Shown here piece after piece: positions 32,690-45,980 of a stretch of DNA of 64,000 nucleotides. The DNA is from Trochalopteron elliotii (taxonomy: Eukaryota > Chordata > Aves > Passeriformes > Leiothrichidae), in assembly GCA_024734555.1 (NCBI GenBank), contig JANPWX010000062.1:1-64000 (forward strand), in the 5' to 3' direction. A program made the position numbers and the translations under genes. Position 1 is the first letter of the stretch, and each line of letters starts with the position of its first letter. Below the pieces are notes generated by a model, which had not been told where the DNA came from, searched no databases, and saw only the letters and a program-made list of their open reading frames with translations.

Positions 32690-33290
32690 TTTTCTACTTT
32701 CTGTTCTCTGTGGAATGACATTAGTGCTTCATTCCGGATTCACCACAGAATATCCTTTCTTGCTGCTTCACAGAGAAAGCAGCAAGTAAGTGCAATATGG
32801 TAATTATAATAAGAATTGTCGAGAATATTACAATGATTTATGTCTGTGAAGAACAATTTAGCCTTCTTTCCACAAAGATCTCATGATTTTCTCTTGTTCA
32901 GAAAACACTCTACTATCTTGTTCGCTTTGCAAATCGTATCGACCCCCCCGTAAAACTTCATATCTTAAAAAGCTTTCAAGGCTCTGCCTCCTTGACCTTC
33001 ATTGTCCTTCCTTGACCTAGATTAACCTGATACCGACAAACACTTCCTTCATGCATGCTGAATGCCTAATGGCATACATCTTTCAATGATTTATTCCAGT
33101 GCAACACTCTTGCAATATGCCTTCACAAAACATGTCAGACAGTATAATTTAATCATCAGTAATACTTAGCAGAATATATTGAAATTATTAAAAAAGATTA
33201 TGCTTATTCAGCTTCTGTCTTCTATCAAGTGTGACTACCGTGTCATAAGGGAATGCAAATGACTTAATTAAAAAAGTTTTACACAAATGA
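32690..33290. other. Candidate conserved non-coding element
   Basis: Repeat-free, mixed composition. Contains two TTGACCT/TGACCTT nuclear-receptor-like half sites near 32992-33017, the POU octamer ATGCAAAT at 33253-33260, and the palindrome TTAATTAA at 33264-33271. The clustering suggests an enhancer, but conservation is untested. Confidence 0.3.
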
Positions 33291-33455
33291 TTTTTATGAA
33301 TAGCTTTTAATTTTAACAAATAAGAGAACAGGTGGATATTTCCTTAGAATACTGATTGTGAAATAAAACCTTAGTGTCTTTACCATATAGGAGCATTTTA
33401 GGCATTTGTAATAGACGTAAGACTGAAACAATATTTTTGCTAAGGGATGTTACAA

Positions 33456-34680
33456 GGTCTCTGACTCTGGCAGGCTCTGGGGCCCAGGTGTTTCTCTGTC
33501 CTGGCTGCTGGAGCTCAGCCTCATGCCCTGGAGGCCTGGGAGTTGTTTTCCCAAAGGGATGCATGCAACTGCTGCTTTCCCATTTGGAGGCAGTGAGTCT
33601 GAGCATATATTCCAGAGACCCACTCCTGCACACACCAGGAACACTGACATGGCTGGCTGTAATGACAGCTCTGGACAGGGCACTGTCTTTAACAATCCCC
33701 CAATATGGCACTACCAGGACTCACAGAAAACACAAGTACAGATAAGGAAGTCCCTAAAACATAAGTAGAAATAGCCTTTCTCCACTCCAGTTGATGAGTG
33801 CTGGGGTTCACTAGTGAGAATACCCACCCCCCCCCACCCATTCTCTAGGTTCACAAGCATGTCCACATGCTCATGTACCCCTAAAGTAGCACAACAATTC
33901 CTCTGTCCAATACCTCTGCCTGGATCTTGAGCCCTCTTACTCACTCCATAGGTGTCCTACTCACTGGCTGATCTAGCCTGATGTTCACTAGTAAACACGT
34001 ACACACTCATTTCAAAGGTACTTCAAGTTTGTGCATCTTTCCATGAGCCCCTTCCCTGCCTGGACCTGGGTCCTCCTATGCCATCTGTGACAGCTTGAAG
34101 TTTGCTAGTAAATTAGATGCACTCACACCTCACAGGTTTGAGAAAAATGCACCTTCCTCTCCTCACACCTGCTGACACCCAGGCAGGCAGGCTCTGTGAG
34201 CCACTCTCCCAATCCACTTGCTCACACCATGGACATACAGATCCTGTCAGACCTGTCATTCCAGTTGGAGACTGAGTTCACCAAGTCTCTCTGGCTGCAG
34301 TCTGAGCATTCACACATGAGACAAATGGTGAGATTATAAAGACAGTTTAGAAAATATCTCATAGAAAGACAGGATAGACAGTGATGATTACACATAGGGC
34401 TTGGTCAGACAAATTTACTGATGACCTGCATAGACACAACTGGCTCCTCTTATCCCTCCTCTTATCATGCCCCCTCCTTTTCTATATCTCTGGTCACTTC
34501 TTTTTCTCTCCCTTTGAACTTTCCTAAGCATTCCTTAGTAAGTCTTGCCGAGTGCCACAGCCTGCCTCGGATATCCCTATCTTATGTTCTCTTGCCTCCC
34601 TGCTCTTGGCAGCTGCCGACTCCAGATTGACAATCTCCAAAATTAAGCCTGGAGTTTCTTAATGGGCCATCAATTACCAT
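33456..34680. repeat. Unclassified GC-richer repeat with degenerate tandem units
   Basis: About 1.2 kb unlike its flanks. The anchor GTTCACTAGT recurs at 33806-33815 and 33983-33992, as GTTTGCTAGT at 34100-34109 and GTTCACCAAG at 34275-34284, at spacings of 177, 117 and 175 bp. Between anchors a CTGCCTGGA(T/C)CT(T/G)G word and CACTCA/CTCACAC words recur. This is a decayed tandem array, possibly within a long ERV LTR. Open frames on both strands at 33313-33944 are not convincing proteins. A C-run lies at 33827-33835. Confidence 0.45.
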
Positions 34681-36590
34681 TTCAAGAGCCAGTCTTCAGT
34701 CCCCTTGTCACTTGTCTGTCAGATTGGTGTCTCTGTCTTTCATTCATCACTTTTGACTTCTGTTGAACTGGAAACGGATCTTGATCTGATAAGCTAAATG
34801 AATCAGATGTTCTCACATTCCACATTCTGTCACAGTCTATTAATGGGAAATTTAGTACAGTTTTAATAGCACCTGTTAATAAGTACGTCTGCAAAAGTGA
34901 TGTGCTTGCTTTTACAGTCAGTTACTGAATTTGCTGAACAGATGTATACCAAAAAAATTGTGGATTTTCCAGCAAAACTGAAGGAATAACAAAAAAACAA
35001 TCTTATCAAACAATGTAATTCCAGATGCACAATGATAAACATTGCTACATCTTAAAAATCTTATGTACTGTGTTCTTTTCAAAGGCCAGAATACTCTCAC
35101 AATATTAAGGGAAATAAAATTTTGTATATGGTCTTTGAACTGAATGCAATTAAAATCCCTAATATTTTCTACTATCTAATATAATTTTACATTAGAATCA
35201 CATGATGTGCCTCATGGTTATTTGCTTACTGTCCTTTTTTTCACACATATCTTAAAGGAGGATGAGTTATGACAAACACAAAAAAAGGCTAAATAGAATT
35301 ATGTGAGTCCTCATTTAAAGTTCTTTCACTTAAACGTAGTAAATTACAGGGATGATGGTGGTTTTACTTTTTTGTGCTGTGGGTTTGGACTTTATTTTCA
35401 GGTTTTCAACCTTCTATTTGAATTCAGGAAGTAAGATTAATGTTTTGTAATTTATTGAATCCTGTTTTTTTAACTTAAAGTTGTATGAAAGGCTTCTATT
35501 AAAGAAAAAGAAAAGGTCAGATTATATTGAGTGCTAAATGCAAAATTAAAAACAAACAAATAAAATAACCCATAAACAGAAAAAAACCCCAAGCAACTCA
35601 ACCAGAAGACCTAGATGCATTATAAAATTCTCTTCAATAAAATAATGTTTTACGATACCATTTAGTCATACTGTAAAGATACCTTATGTATGTCACGGCT
35701 AAAGAGAGGTATCTGAAAAATCATTCAGTAACTTTCCAAACGTATGTTTGTCAGAATGTATTCACATACTACAGCAAGTTTTGAACACTTTCTAGATGGG
35801 AGATACAGTCCAGCTAATCAAGCTGAAGAGAAGAATTCACTACTGTCTTTCAGTTATGATTTTATAAAGTACTGTTAATTTGCTTTTTTAAAATAAACCT
35901 TCAATTAAAATTTCCAACTTTCTACTTCACCTTAGATATAAACCATAATGTCAGCTTGCTTGTTCCTATGACACAACTTTTGTCATGAGAAATATTTCAC
36001 TAGATAATTCAAGTATAAAACTGGGTGATCATTATGATTTTCATATATTTTTCTCAGACAAACTTGAATCACTTATTTACACTAGTATCAGAGAAATTTT
36101 TCATAACAAAAGTAGCCCACATAAAAAAAAAATTCAGATATGACATCACAGCAGTGAATTTAACTAGTAAAAAATTTAGATTATGTCCTGAAGAAAGATA
36201 CAAGAATAAGAACTAGTGAAATGATACACTTTTATGCTTTAAAGAAAATAATTTTTATGTGAACAATACTTGATGCTAACATCTTAATGCAAATATGAAT
36301 TGAGAAATAATAGGATATTTATTAAATGGTGTTTAAAAATACATTAAAATAATCTTAGAATAATTTTGAGCATGTATGTCAGGGTGATTTTACATATTTT
36401 CTTACTGAAATTCTCATTGCCTAATAATTACTGTACATTTTCATTAATCATTTTATTGTTCTATTTGGGAAAAATGTAATATTACAGACAAAGAGCTAAG
36501 ACATGTCATTAGGTCTTCAAAATATCCCTTTGATCTTGCAAATCCTTGCTGGACAAATACTGCTTCTCTTGATAAACACTGGTGTTGCTT
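34681..36590. other. AT-rich unique sequence
   Basis: Nothing recognised apart from an A-rich patch at 35546-35595. Confidence 0.5.
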
Positions 36591-36660
36591 AAAACAAAAC
36601 AAAACAAAACAAAACAAAACAAAACAAAACAAAACAAAACAAAACAAAACAAAACAAAAC
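36591..36660. repeat. (AAAAC)14 microsatellite
   Basis: Fourteen perfect AAAAC units in a row. The array gives open frames on both strands (repeating KQN-type on the plus strand, FVLFC-type on the minus) that are artefacts. Confidence 0.97.
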
Positions 36661-37558
36661 AACAAGCTAAACTGAAAAATGAGACACACCTACATCAACT
36701 TAAGTCATGTAAAAGTTCAGTCTGGATCTTCATACAAGAATCATCTTTCCTATTCTGGATCATTCATTATTACAGGGAATATTGCCTCCTCGATCTTTGG
36801 TCCATTGTGTCCACTGATTGAATTTAGCAGTCTAAATTTAACTGAGATAAACCTTACCTCAAGAAAATTACTGAAAATCACAAAGTATGACTGTAGATAA
36901 AGAGAACATGTGTCTAGCTCAGGATCTTACCCCTTATCCTCTTTACATGATAGAATATTAAAAATATTAGTTATATCTTGTTAAAGAGAAATAAGTAAAA
37001 AGGAGTAAAATACGTCATTCAGTCAGTGAGGTGAATGCAAAGGAGGCAGGTGTTTCCCCACATGTCATTAATTAGCAACTTGAATAAAAACAAACCAAAA
37101 TTATGATCATAGGATGTTTTTCTCTCAGATACAAAGGGACAAAACTATGAACCTGCAATTTCTTTAGAGAGAAAGAAAGATTGTAAGTACTAGTAAATCT
37201 GTTCTTCAAAACAAAGCTTTTCTCTGTAGCCACTCCTGAAGAATTTTACAAAAACATCTTGAATGTAAGAATATGTTTATTGATAAAGGGAAGAGAAAAA
37301 AATGTTTAATATTCTGCAAAGTAGGATTTTAAGCCTCTGAATACAGAACCTGGGAATATATATGTCTGGGATTTGTAGTACACCATTTTAAAGGCTATCA
37401 CTCATAGGCATTACTTATACATTATGGAACATGTGGTACTTTAAAAACGGCATGAAACTCTGCCAGTTATAAAATCTTTATCTCTCTATCCATGAGCAGT
37501 TTTGTTTTTTTTTTTTTTGTTCTTGTTACTATTAAAGAAAGCCTTAACAATGAGGAAG
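36661..37558. other. AT-rich unique sequence
   Basis: Nothing recognised. T-run at about 37505-37518. Confidence 0.5.
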
Positions 37559-37564
37559 TATCTT
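37559..37564 (+). repeat. Left target-site duplication TATCTT of LTR F1
   Basis: TATCTT equals 38230-38235 exactly; six bases, as expected for an ERVK-type integrase. Confidence 0.9.
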
Positions 37565-38229
37565 TGTGGCAGTGCGCTGGTTCTCTCTCACTCCAGCCAG
37601 CCCTGGCACCTGGCAAGTGCGGTACCTTCCGGTGATTGGATCACCTTCAGGATCCTGTGGGCCTTAGTTTGTCCTCAGGCTGGACAGGCAGAAGGCAACG
37701 ATGGTCAGAGAAGAAAGAGAGAGACTGTTGTGGGTTCAACAAACTGGGTTTATTGCTCCACCGGAGACAACAGGAACCCAGAGTGTCTGCCTCCACGGTG
37801 CTGAGGAGCACTCAGAAACAGTATCTTTTATTGAGGGGTGTCACAGGGGGATGGGCTCAGCAAGGATCCAATCGGCAGCAACCTGGGCGTGAACTTAACT
37901 GACATACAAAGTAACAAACCACAGGGAGATGGGAGAGGGAAGCCGGTATCCTGTTCAATCACTCGAGGCTCTCCCTGGAACTTTCCAGAAGCAGAGAGAG
38001 GCCCTGAAGTGATGGGCAGGACCCGGGGGTTACATAACACAATGATTGGCATGTAACTGTAACTGGGGAAAAGTCAGGGAGAAACCAATCATATAACTGT
38101 AACTGGTGAGAAGTCAGGGAGAATCCAAAAGGGAAGTAACTGAAGTGGCACATGGAACGAGCCACGTTACAAAGAAATAGCATGTGGACAAAACAGGAAT
38201 GTTTAACAGATAAAAGATGCACCACCACA
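37565..38229 (-). mobile_element. Solo LTR, group F copy 1 (ERVK-type)
   Basis: 665 bp, TGTGGCAGTGCG to CACCACCACA on the plus strand, so the minus-strand LTR begins TGTGGTGGTG. The perfect 6-bp duplication TATCTT fixes the ends. On the minus strand a CAATAAAAGATAC word (about 37824-37836) is a TATA candidate and AATAAA lies at 37754-37749. U3 holds a 40-bp tandem duplication at 38052-38131 (the segment containing TAACTGTAACTGG...AAGTCAGGGAGA twice). No internal sequence remains. It shares termini and much of U3 with 48467-49078, but the U5 parts differ, so they are related subfamilies rather than the two ends of one provirus. Confidence 0.88.
38052..38131 (-). promoter_or_regulatory. 40-bp tandem duplication in U3 of LTR F1
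   Basis: Two imperfect 40-bp copies, the second starting at about 38092. Repeats at this place in a retroviral U3 often carry enhancer sites. No activity is implied. Confidence 0.6.
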
Positions 38230-38235
38230 TATCTT
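38230..38235 (+). repeat. Right target-site duplication TATCTT of LTR F1
   Basis: Direct copy of 37559-37564. Confidence 0.9.
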
Positions 38236-41200
38236 GGACTATTCAGATCTAGTATCATGCATGAGAGATGGTATTACATTGCTCATGAAGCAGCTAGGAG
38301 GAACACCATGAATTTTGGGTATGTTTTTGTAGTCCTGTTGTGTCAATTGAGTGTGCTCTTGGATAATCAAGCATCATTGTTTCCTTAGTAAAAAGTAGTA
38401 GTTTAATATAGTCTTAAATTTTTAATTCTTGGGTTGCGAGGACATAAGCAGAGTTCTGTGAATCTTATTCTCTCTGACACGCATTTGTAATAAAGTTCTT
38501 ACAGTCATATGCCTGAAAATGCCATAATTGACTTTTAGTTCCCCACTGGTAATTTCTAGCATCTGATGATGCTACATTTAATGTCTACTCCTTTAGAGAG
38601 AGAGTTACAGGTAAATTAGACTTTGTAATAGACCATATGCTTTTAACACTTTCTTCTGATGGTAAAGCATTAAGGCTTTATATATACACAGTTCACACAA
38701 ATTATCCCCATTAGAGAAGAAGTTAGCAAAAATTTTATTTCTCTAGAAGAAAATATAGTCAAAATGAAGTAAATCATCCTTTTCTGTGAGAAATATTCAA
38801 CTTCAGTAGAGATTAGACTACAGTAAAAAACAATCTAAGCTATCTAATTTGTATTCTCAGAAGAAAACCTAAAAGGTCATGTTGATTCTTTCTTGCATTA
38901 AAAAGGAACAGCTTTAGAAAAGGTGAGTATAATTTGGGTTCTCTAGGTTTTATTGTTGTTGTTTTTAGTGGTGCTCAAAAAAACCCCTTCCAGCCTAACA
39001 TTTGGACAAAAGAAAAATCATTTACAATATTGAGTAAATAGGTAATTTCAACTCATAACTGCCCACCTTGTTAAATTGACAGCATGTAAATATATTACTT
39101 ATCACAGTGTAGACTTGAATTAAGCATGTTTGCTTGTATTATTATTTTTTGAAATTGTATTGCACTGGTTAAAAATACTCTGTAATTTAGACTGGGAAAT
39201 TATTTGGAGAATAATTACCTGCAATGTAATATCAATACTGCTGAGAAACAGAATATTGGTTTATAATAGCCAAACATGGCCAGGCGGACCCATGGAAAGC
39301 ATGCTAAGGAGAAGAGAATGCATAATCACATTGAACATAATAATAATAATAATTCCTTGGATTTAATAATGAATATCATATGTCTTTATATGTGTCTATA
39401 CATAAGCGCACATATATATATATATATCCGTGTGTCTACAGATATATATGTATTGTTTGGTATCTGTATTCATCAATTCATTCATTCATACAAGATACAT
39501 CTATGTTCCTGAGATTCATCCTGGCTTAAAAATATGCATTTTAAAAACAATTAGAGTCACAGCAACGAAAGGAAAATTACTCAAAGCCATTTACTGATTC
39601 CACAGATGTGGAAAAAAAGGGAACAGTGGTCATGCAGTTGCTAACTTTGTGGCCAGCATAGCTAGATACTGTTGTCTCTAGCGAAAGAAGAAGGGTCTGG
39701 AACTGCCATATATGTGTTAAACATTAAGAAAAAGGATTAAAAAAAAAAGTAAATGAGGTTAAAAACTTTTTCATCTTCTCTTTCCAAAATCACCAAAGCC
39801 AGAAATGGAATTAAAAATGCTGGTGAACAGCTGCTGTGGTGCAGCTGAGGGATGTGTTGAAGGAGCTGTCAGATGACTAAAGGAAAGGGAGCAAAGTAAA
39901 CTGCTTTTTCCTTACAGTACTCCCAAAGGTACGATAGTCAGAATATGCAAGCAGAAAAAAAATTAAAAATTAAAAGGAGCTACTGTAAGATCATAACTAT
40001 TTTAGTTACATGTGCTTTTCATCCAAAGGAGTTTAACCTTCGATATACCCCTGTTTTATAACAGCAAATATTTCTCAACTGGCTGAAACACTACCTCTTA
40101 TGGCTCGGTTCATTGATTTTGACCTACCCTGTGTGGGAGTTTTTTTCACTATTCTTGTTTGATTAGGTAAGAAAAAGACTAATAACACAGAGGTCAGAAA
40201 GAAAATTATGAAGGGTTAGAAGGAAAGCAACGAAGGGCTAATGACAGTGAAGTAAATCTGCATTGGCGTGGCCTGACATGGGAGAGAAAGCTGGATGCTT
40301 ATTTTTCTTTTTTTTCTCCTGTTAAGAAACATTTTCTTTGTAACAGAGGGAAAATCTTCATTGACTCCCTCTTCCTGTTAGAATATATCAAATTTGAATA
40401 ACATATGAACATTACAAACTGTGAATGTTTTAATTGCATGTTAGTGAATCTTGCAGGTGTAAAGAGGAATTCCATCCCTTTTCTGCAACTGTATATTTTG
40501 AAGAATGCTTTGTAAATAAGAACATTCATCTCTACTTAAAAATATTGTCTTGAAGGACGTTACAGTAAAAGCAAACTTACTTTTTTGTCTTTGGCTTTTC
40601 AAAACAGGATTTGCTAAGCAAGGAGTAATTCTCCATGTGCACTGTAAAGATTTAATGAAGCACCTGTGGGGGAAGAACACCTCAGGCTCTCAGCCAACAA
40701 GTATTCCACCATTTGAATAGTTCAACTAATACAAAAGAAATATGTGCAGATAGTTCAAACACTGACCAAACAATGATTTCAATTCATCAAAGTTTAAGAC
40801 CAGTGAGAACCATTAAATCTGCCTAGCCTATGTTTCACAAGTCATTGTTTTTTTTCCCAGTTATTTCTGGGGTCAGACCGATATCTTAATTTTGATGTCA
40901 TCATAGCTATTTCATTTGTGTTTTTCCTGAAGTAAATCTCCATGTTTATTTTTGTCATGTTTTGCTTCACTAGATAAAACTAATGTCTCTAGTAATTGAC
41001 ATATTCTCTTTTGAAATGCACTTTTCCCTGTAGTCATTTCACCATATTCTGTTTTGTACAACTTGCCACCTTTCATTACTCATCCCAATCCAAAAGAAAG
41101 GGAGCTGTCTCAAAAATATAAGGATATTTTCACCATATATTAAGTAACCATGATTTCTCTCTGTTTGACAGTACCTGTGACATCTGTGTCCTCATATTTA

Positions 41201-41534
41201 TGTGTCAGAAAGTTCTGAATCAGTGCACATCATCTGTCACAAGGTGGAGCCTATTCAAAAGCACTTCCCAGATAAAGTCCAGCTCTGGCTGGATTAAGCA
41301 GGTATAAGCTGGAAAGCAGAGTAACAATCAACTCCTGTAACATTTAATATGTTCATACTTTCTGTAATAAATGTTGGACTGGAGATAGTCATTACAGGCA
41401 TCCTGGTGACCATAGTCCTAACTTTGCATTTTTCATGAATATGAAAACAGCCAAAGATAATTTTATGACACTAAGTGATTTTTGAGGACTTGTAGTAGCA
41501 ATCAAATATAGGAAGGGCCATAGATACATACATG
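38236..41534. other. AT-rich unique sequence with small microsatellites
   Basis: No gene. Short AAT array at 39338-39355 and an AT array at 39412-39427. Nothing else recognised over 3.3 kb. Confidence 0.5.
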
Positions 41535-42228
41535 CAAAAGGTGAAGTGCTGGGTTATGCATGTGGGTCACAAGAACCCAGTGCATCACTACAGGCTTGGG
41601 GAAGAGGGGTGGAAGGCTGCTTGTTGGGAAAGGATCTGGGAGTGCTGGTCGACAGTCACCACGAGCCAGCATGAGCCCAGGTGGCCAAGAATGTCAATGG
41701 CAGCCTGTGTCAGAAGGGTTGTGCTCAGCAGGACCAGGAGAGCTATCATCCCCGTGTGATCAGCATTGAAGGGGTTCCACCCTAAGCACTGCGTTCAATT
41801 TTGGGCTTTTCAGTACAGGAAAGACACTGAGGTGCTGAAGCAAATCTAAAGAAGGGTGATGGAGCTGGTGGAGGGTCTGGAACATAAGCCCTGTGAGGAA
41901 CTGCTAGGAGAGCTGGGTTTACCTACCCTCAGTGGATACTCTACAACTACCTGAAAGAAGGCTGTAGCGAGGTGGGGATCAACTTCTTCTCCCAGATAGC
42001 TAGCAATAGAACAAGGCAAATGACCTCAAGTTACATCAGGGGAGGTTCAGGTCCAATACTAGGAATAATGTTTTCACTGAAGGAGTGATAAAACTGGAAG
42101 AGGCTCTCCAGGGAAGTGATTGAGCCACCATCCCTGGAAGTTTAAATTAACAAGTAAACATGACACTTCAAAAAATGGTACAGTGGGCATGGTGATATTG
42201 ATTTTCCAACCTTAATGATTCTATGATA
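41535..42228 (+). mobile_element. CR1 LINE, 3' part with intact tail
   Basis: 694 bp on the plus strand: GAAGTGCTGGGTTATGCATG, GGATCTGGGAGTGCTGGTCG, CCAGCATGAGCCC, GGAGCTGGTGGAGGGTCTGG, GGGAGGTTCAGG-type sequence and the CR1 tail CTTAATGATTCTATGATAT at the right end. It covers the end of ORF2 and the 3' UTR. Two short open frames at 41532-41769 are remnants. The preserved tail marks where reverse transcription began. Confidence 0.9.
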
Positions 42229-43569
42229 TACATACGTTTTCTACTTACTATTTTTATTTAATTGTACTTATCAGAATTATTTAGGCATGTATCTTTTCAA
42301 ATCATAGAAGCATTAATTTTGCTGTTCTCAAGGTGTTAAATTTTCCTTCTAAAATATTCCAACACCAAACCAGAGCCTGAAATGTGAAACCTTGAAAAAA
42401 TCTTATATTTTATTTTTTCTAGATGAATATTTATGGACAGGGTTTGCACCAGAAAATATTATTTGCAGAACACTAAAGGAAATCAATACTTCTTCCTTTG
42501 ACAATAGTTCACAGAGATAATTCAGTCCTTATTTGGGCAATGCAGTACACAAAACCTCCCATAAACACTAATAGGCAAATTCAACCACTTATTATTTTCC
42601 AGTTCTAAATAAAACCCATATTTTATGTTGCCTTTTCTTCACTGCTGTCTTACTGTCCAAGTGATTCTTTTGCTGAGCGTGCTTAAAAGTCTCTTTCTTA
42701 TGTTGCTTTAGTCTTGATTGAAAGTTCAGTCAAAGGTTTATGGACGGCTAGCTAAAAGTCATAAAAGATTTATTAAAGATGTTTTGCTAGTGCCTAAGAA
42801 TTTTACATATTGCTTTCTAGTTCTTAGAAATCTCTTTAGAAACATTTTTTTTCCTCATTTTAATTTCAGAGACCCTACTGATTGAAGTTTGGCTTGCTGA
42901 TTCTTTATTTTTCTATTAAAACCAACTGAACATGCAAAATAGAAATACAATTTTGTGATACCTACTTTAAAGGAGTAATCTATATATGTAAAAAATATGC
43001 CACCAGTTTAGCTTAAGCAGCCATGAAAGCAGTATGAGAAAAGTATGGCAAAGATGCTGAAATTTTCAAAGGCAGTAAAGCAGATTAAGAATAAATAAAT
43101 AAATAAACTCACAAAAATAAGCATTAAGTAGCACTTTGTCTGTCAGAATATTACAGTACTGATCTTTTGACCTAATTGTTTTTTTCTTTTTCCTCCTAGG
43201 ATAAATTTTTAAAATGTGTAAGAAATATAAAAGATTTTGTGTGGCTTTTCCTCATATTGTTGCTGATTAATCACAGCAGTCTCCTCACTATCAGGATTTA
43301 ATACCTCAGTTGTTCTAAAGTAGTTTTTCTGATTTTATGGCATGAATTAGCAAGAATATGATATAACTCTTACTATAACACTTTCATATTTGAAATTTGG
43401 TTTGTGTCTACTTTTACAGATAATCTAATCTAAAGATGCCCTTGTAGAGTTAAATGTATTACTATTTCAAATATACTGTCTTTTCTAGAGCCTACTAGAG
43501 CATAGATTACTGAAATATTCATACAGCTGTTCCATAACAAATAAACAAGTTATCTTCCAGTTTATTATT
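42229..43569. other. AT-rich unique sequence
   Basis: Small AAAT array at 43091-43107. Nothing else recognised. Confidence 0.5.
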
Positions 43570-43930
43570 TATAATTCAGTCATGTCAGGGATAATCTATG
43601 TTATACTCATCTCATATAGAGATCTCATAGAAACAAACATAATGGAGTACAGATATTTTATGCACGCTGTACATCAATGTGCATTTCAGATTAAACTATT
43701 CCCAGGTCTGCTGCATTATAATTGTTATTATCTTGGGAGCCATTTAATCAAAATAGTTCTACTTAATTGTGCCACAAGAGGAAACATTAAAAAAATCTTC
43801 AGATGTTCAGAGAGACTACATAGCATGCATTTATCCTTACACAGAAAAATGAAACAGGTATTTGCAATTTCTTCCAGTATGACTTTTTTTTTCAAATTGA
43901 GATGGCATACCATAGAATAAAGTCATTTTC
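43570..43930. other. Candidate conserved non-coding block
   Basis: Repeat-free, with TTATAATTGTTATTATC and GCCATTTAATCAAAATAG words. A 112-codon frame (43582-43920) with an overlapping antisense frame spans it, but its composition is that of AT-rich DNA, it has no domain, and I see no splice or start context that would support a gene. Confidence 0.22.
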
Positions 43931-45276
43931 CATTTTCAAAAGAAAGGTTATTAGAGAATGACAAAATAATCTTTTGTGCCATTTCTAATAAATTTGCCAT
44001 TTTCAATACACACAATTTTATAAGAGCTGTTAAGACAGCTAAAATAACTCTGGTACTTAGTAGAAAGAAGTGGTCCTCTGAAAGTTATTGATTGTGAATA
44101 TCTGGAAATAAATTTATACTTGATTTGTCTCTAATCTGATGAAATCAGGAAAAGGTAACTACGTGAGAAAAATCCTTACACTCTTCATAACTTACAATAC
44201 CTACTGCTACCCACTCATAGATTTGAAGGCAAGGCACAGTAATCTTTATCTCTCAGCCAGTCTCAGTGTAATAAATCTTTTCTTTTCAGTACTAAAAAAA
44301 AGAAATCATCTTATTTTGAAACAATTTCCAAAACCTGTCTCTTCACAGCCCAATCTAGACAAACTGAGTATATTTGATAAATATCTATTGTGTTAATATT
44401 TGATTTGGTATTTAGTTATTTTTATGACATGTAAGATCAACGTGTGTCTGTTGATCAAGTTCTTTGTTCTATTTTGAAAATTCCTTTGCAAGACTTGCAC
44501 CTACTTTTTTTTCATCATTATGATGGTAAATTTGAAACTGAAAGAGAAGACAACTAAAAAGTATCATTTATATTGGGTAAAATACAAATCTTCAAATAGC
44601 ATGGATCTTGGAAAAAGAACAGAAAACTCTTGTTTCTTAATTTACCAAAAAGTTTTCCAATCATGAACAAAAAATAAAAATTATTTATACAAAATCATAA
44701 TTAATCATAAAATCATATTTTGTGGACATATCTTCAGTAACCTGGTGAGTTTTCTAAGACAACAGAGACTAAGTATAATGTACTTTAGAACCAAAACAAG
44801 TACTTTTAAATTAATTTATATTGAAATGGGCACTGTAATTGAACTTCTTGCAAAAAATAATGTGAGTATTAAAGTTTTTGGTTTTTTTTCTTTTTATAAA
44901 CCCTACTGTCTATAGCCTACATTCCATGACTGATGCATATGTTAGTGCCACCTAAAAGGACTGTGCTCAGCAGAATGTTGATATCTGGAAAGGGACTGAA
45001 GGATGTATGTGCTTTTTTTCCCCGACACTTGGTGTAGAAAAATTTTTGATGTTGTACACAAAATAAATGGAGCAGATTGTTTAAAATATTAAGACTGTAA
45101 TATCAAAGCACTCAATAGAAAAAATTGATGTTAGCAAATTGAATGAATACAGCCACAAAAAAATTTGAAAAAATAGCTTGGGCACGCCAAGTAATTTCCA
45201 CATAGTTCTCTGAGCTGCCATAACTCTTGCCCATGAGAACACACTGAAAAACAAAGGTTTATTTTAGGACCATGGG
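43931..45276. other. AT-rich unique sequence
   Basis: Nothing recognised. Confidence 0.5.
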
Positions 45277-45980
45277 ATCATAGAATCATAGAATACTTTG
45301 GGATGGAAGGTACCATAAAGATTATCTAATTCCAAGTTCTACTACCACCAACCACCCACCTATGGGCAGGGAATCCTACCACTAGACCAGGTTGCTCAAA
45401 GTTCCATCCAACCTGGCCTTAAATACTTCCAGGACTGGATCATTCACAGTTTCTCTGGGTAATCCAGTCCAGTGTTTTGGCACCCTCATAGGAAAAAGAA
45501 TTCTTCCTAATATTCAGTCTAAACCTACTCTCAATTTGAAGCCATTCCCCTTTGTCCTATAATTACGTACAAAGTGTTGTTGTAGAAACTCCCTTTCCCT
45601 CTGTCTTGTAGGTCTCCTTTAGGTCCTAAGACCTTCAATTAGGTCTCCCTGGAGCCTTCTCTTCTCCAGGTTGAACAATATGAACTCTCTCAGCTTGTAT
45701 TCATAGAAGTGCTCCATCCCTCTCAAAATCTGTGTGGCCTCCTCTGGACTCACTCCAGCAGGTCCTTCTAATGTTGGATGCCCCAGAGTTGCGTGCAGTG
45801 CTCCAGGTCAGCTCTCACAAGAGCAGCATAAAGGGGCAGAATCCCCTTCCTGGACTTGCTGCTCACACTTCTTTTGATGCTGGCCAGCATACATTTGGCT
45901 TTTGGGGCTGCAAGTGCACATTGCAGGGCCTTGTCGAGCTCTTGTCAATCTCTTTGTGGAGATACATTGATAGAGAGCAC
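45277..45980 (-). mobile_element. CR1 LINE, 3' part with intact tail
   Basis: About 700 bp on the minus strand. The left edge ATCATAGAATCATAGAAT is the CR1 tail octamer repeated. Then GGATGGAAGGTACCATAAAG, CACTAGACCAGGTTGCTCAA, TTCCAACATTAG-type spacing, GCTCTCACAAGAGCAGCATA and CTGGCCAGCATACATTTGGC follow in CR1 order. Covers the 3' UTR and the end of ORF2. Open frames inside it on both strands are fragments. Confidence 0.9.

Noticed and set aside
36453..36821. Open frames with repeating FVLFC or KQN units
   Set aside because: Direct products of the (AAAAC)14 array.
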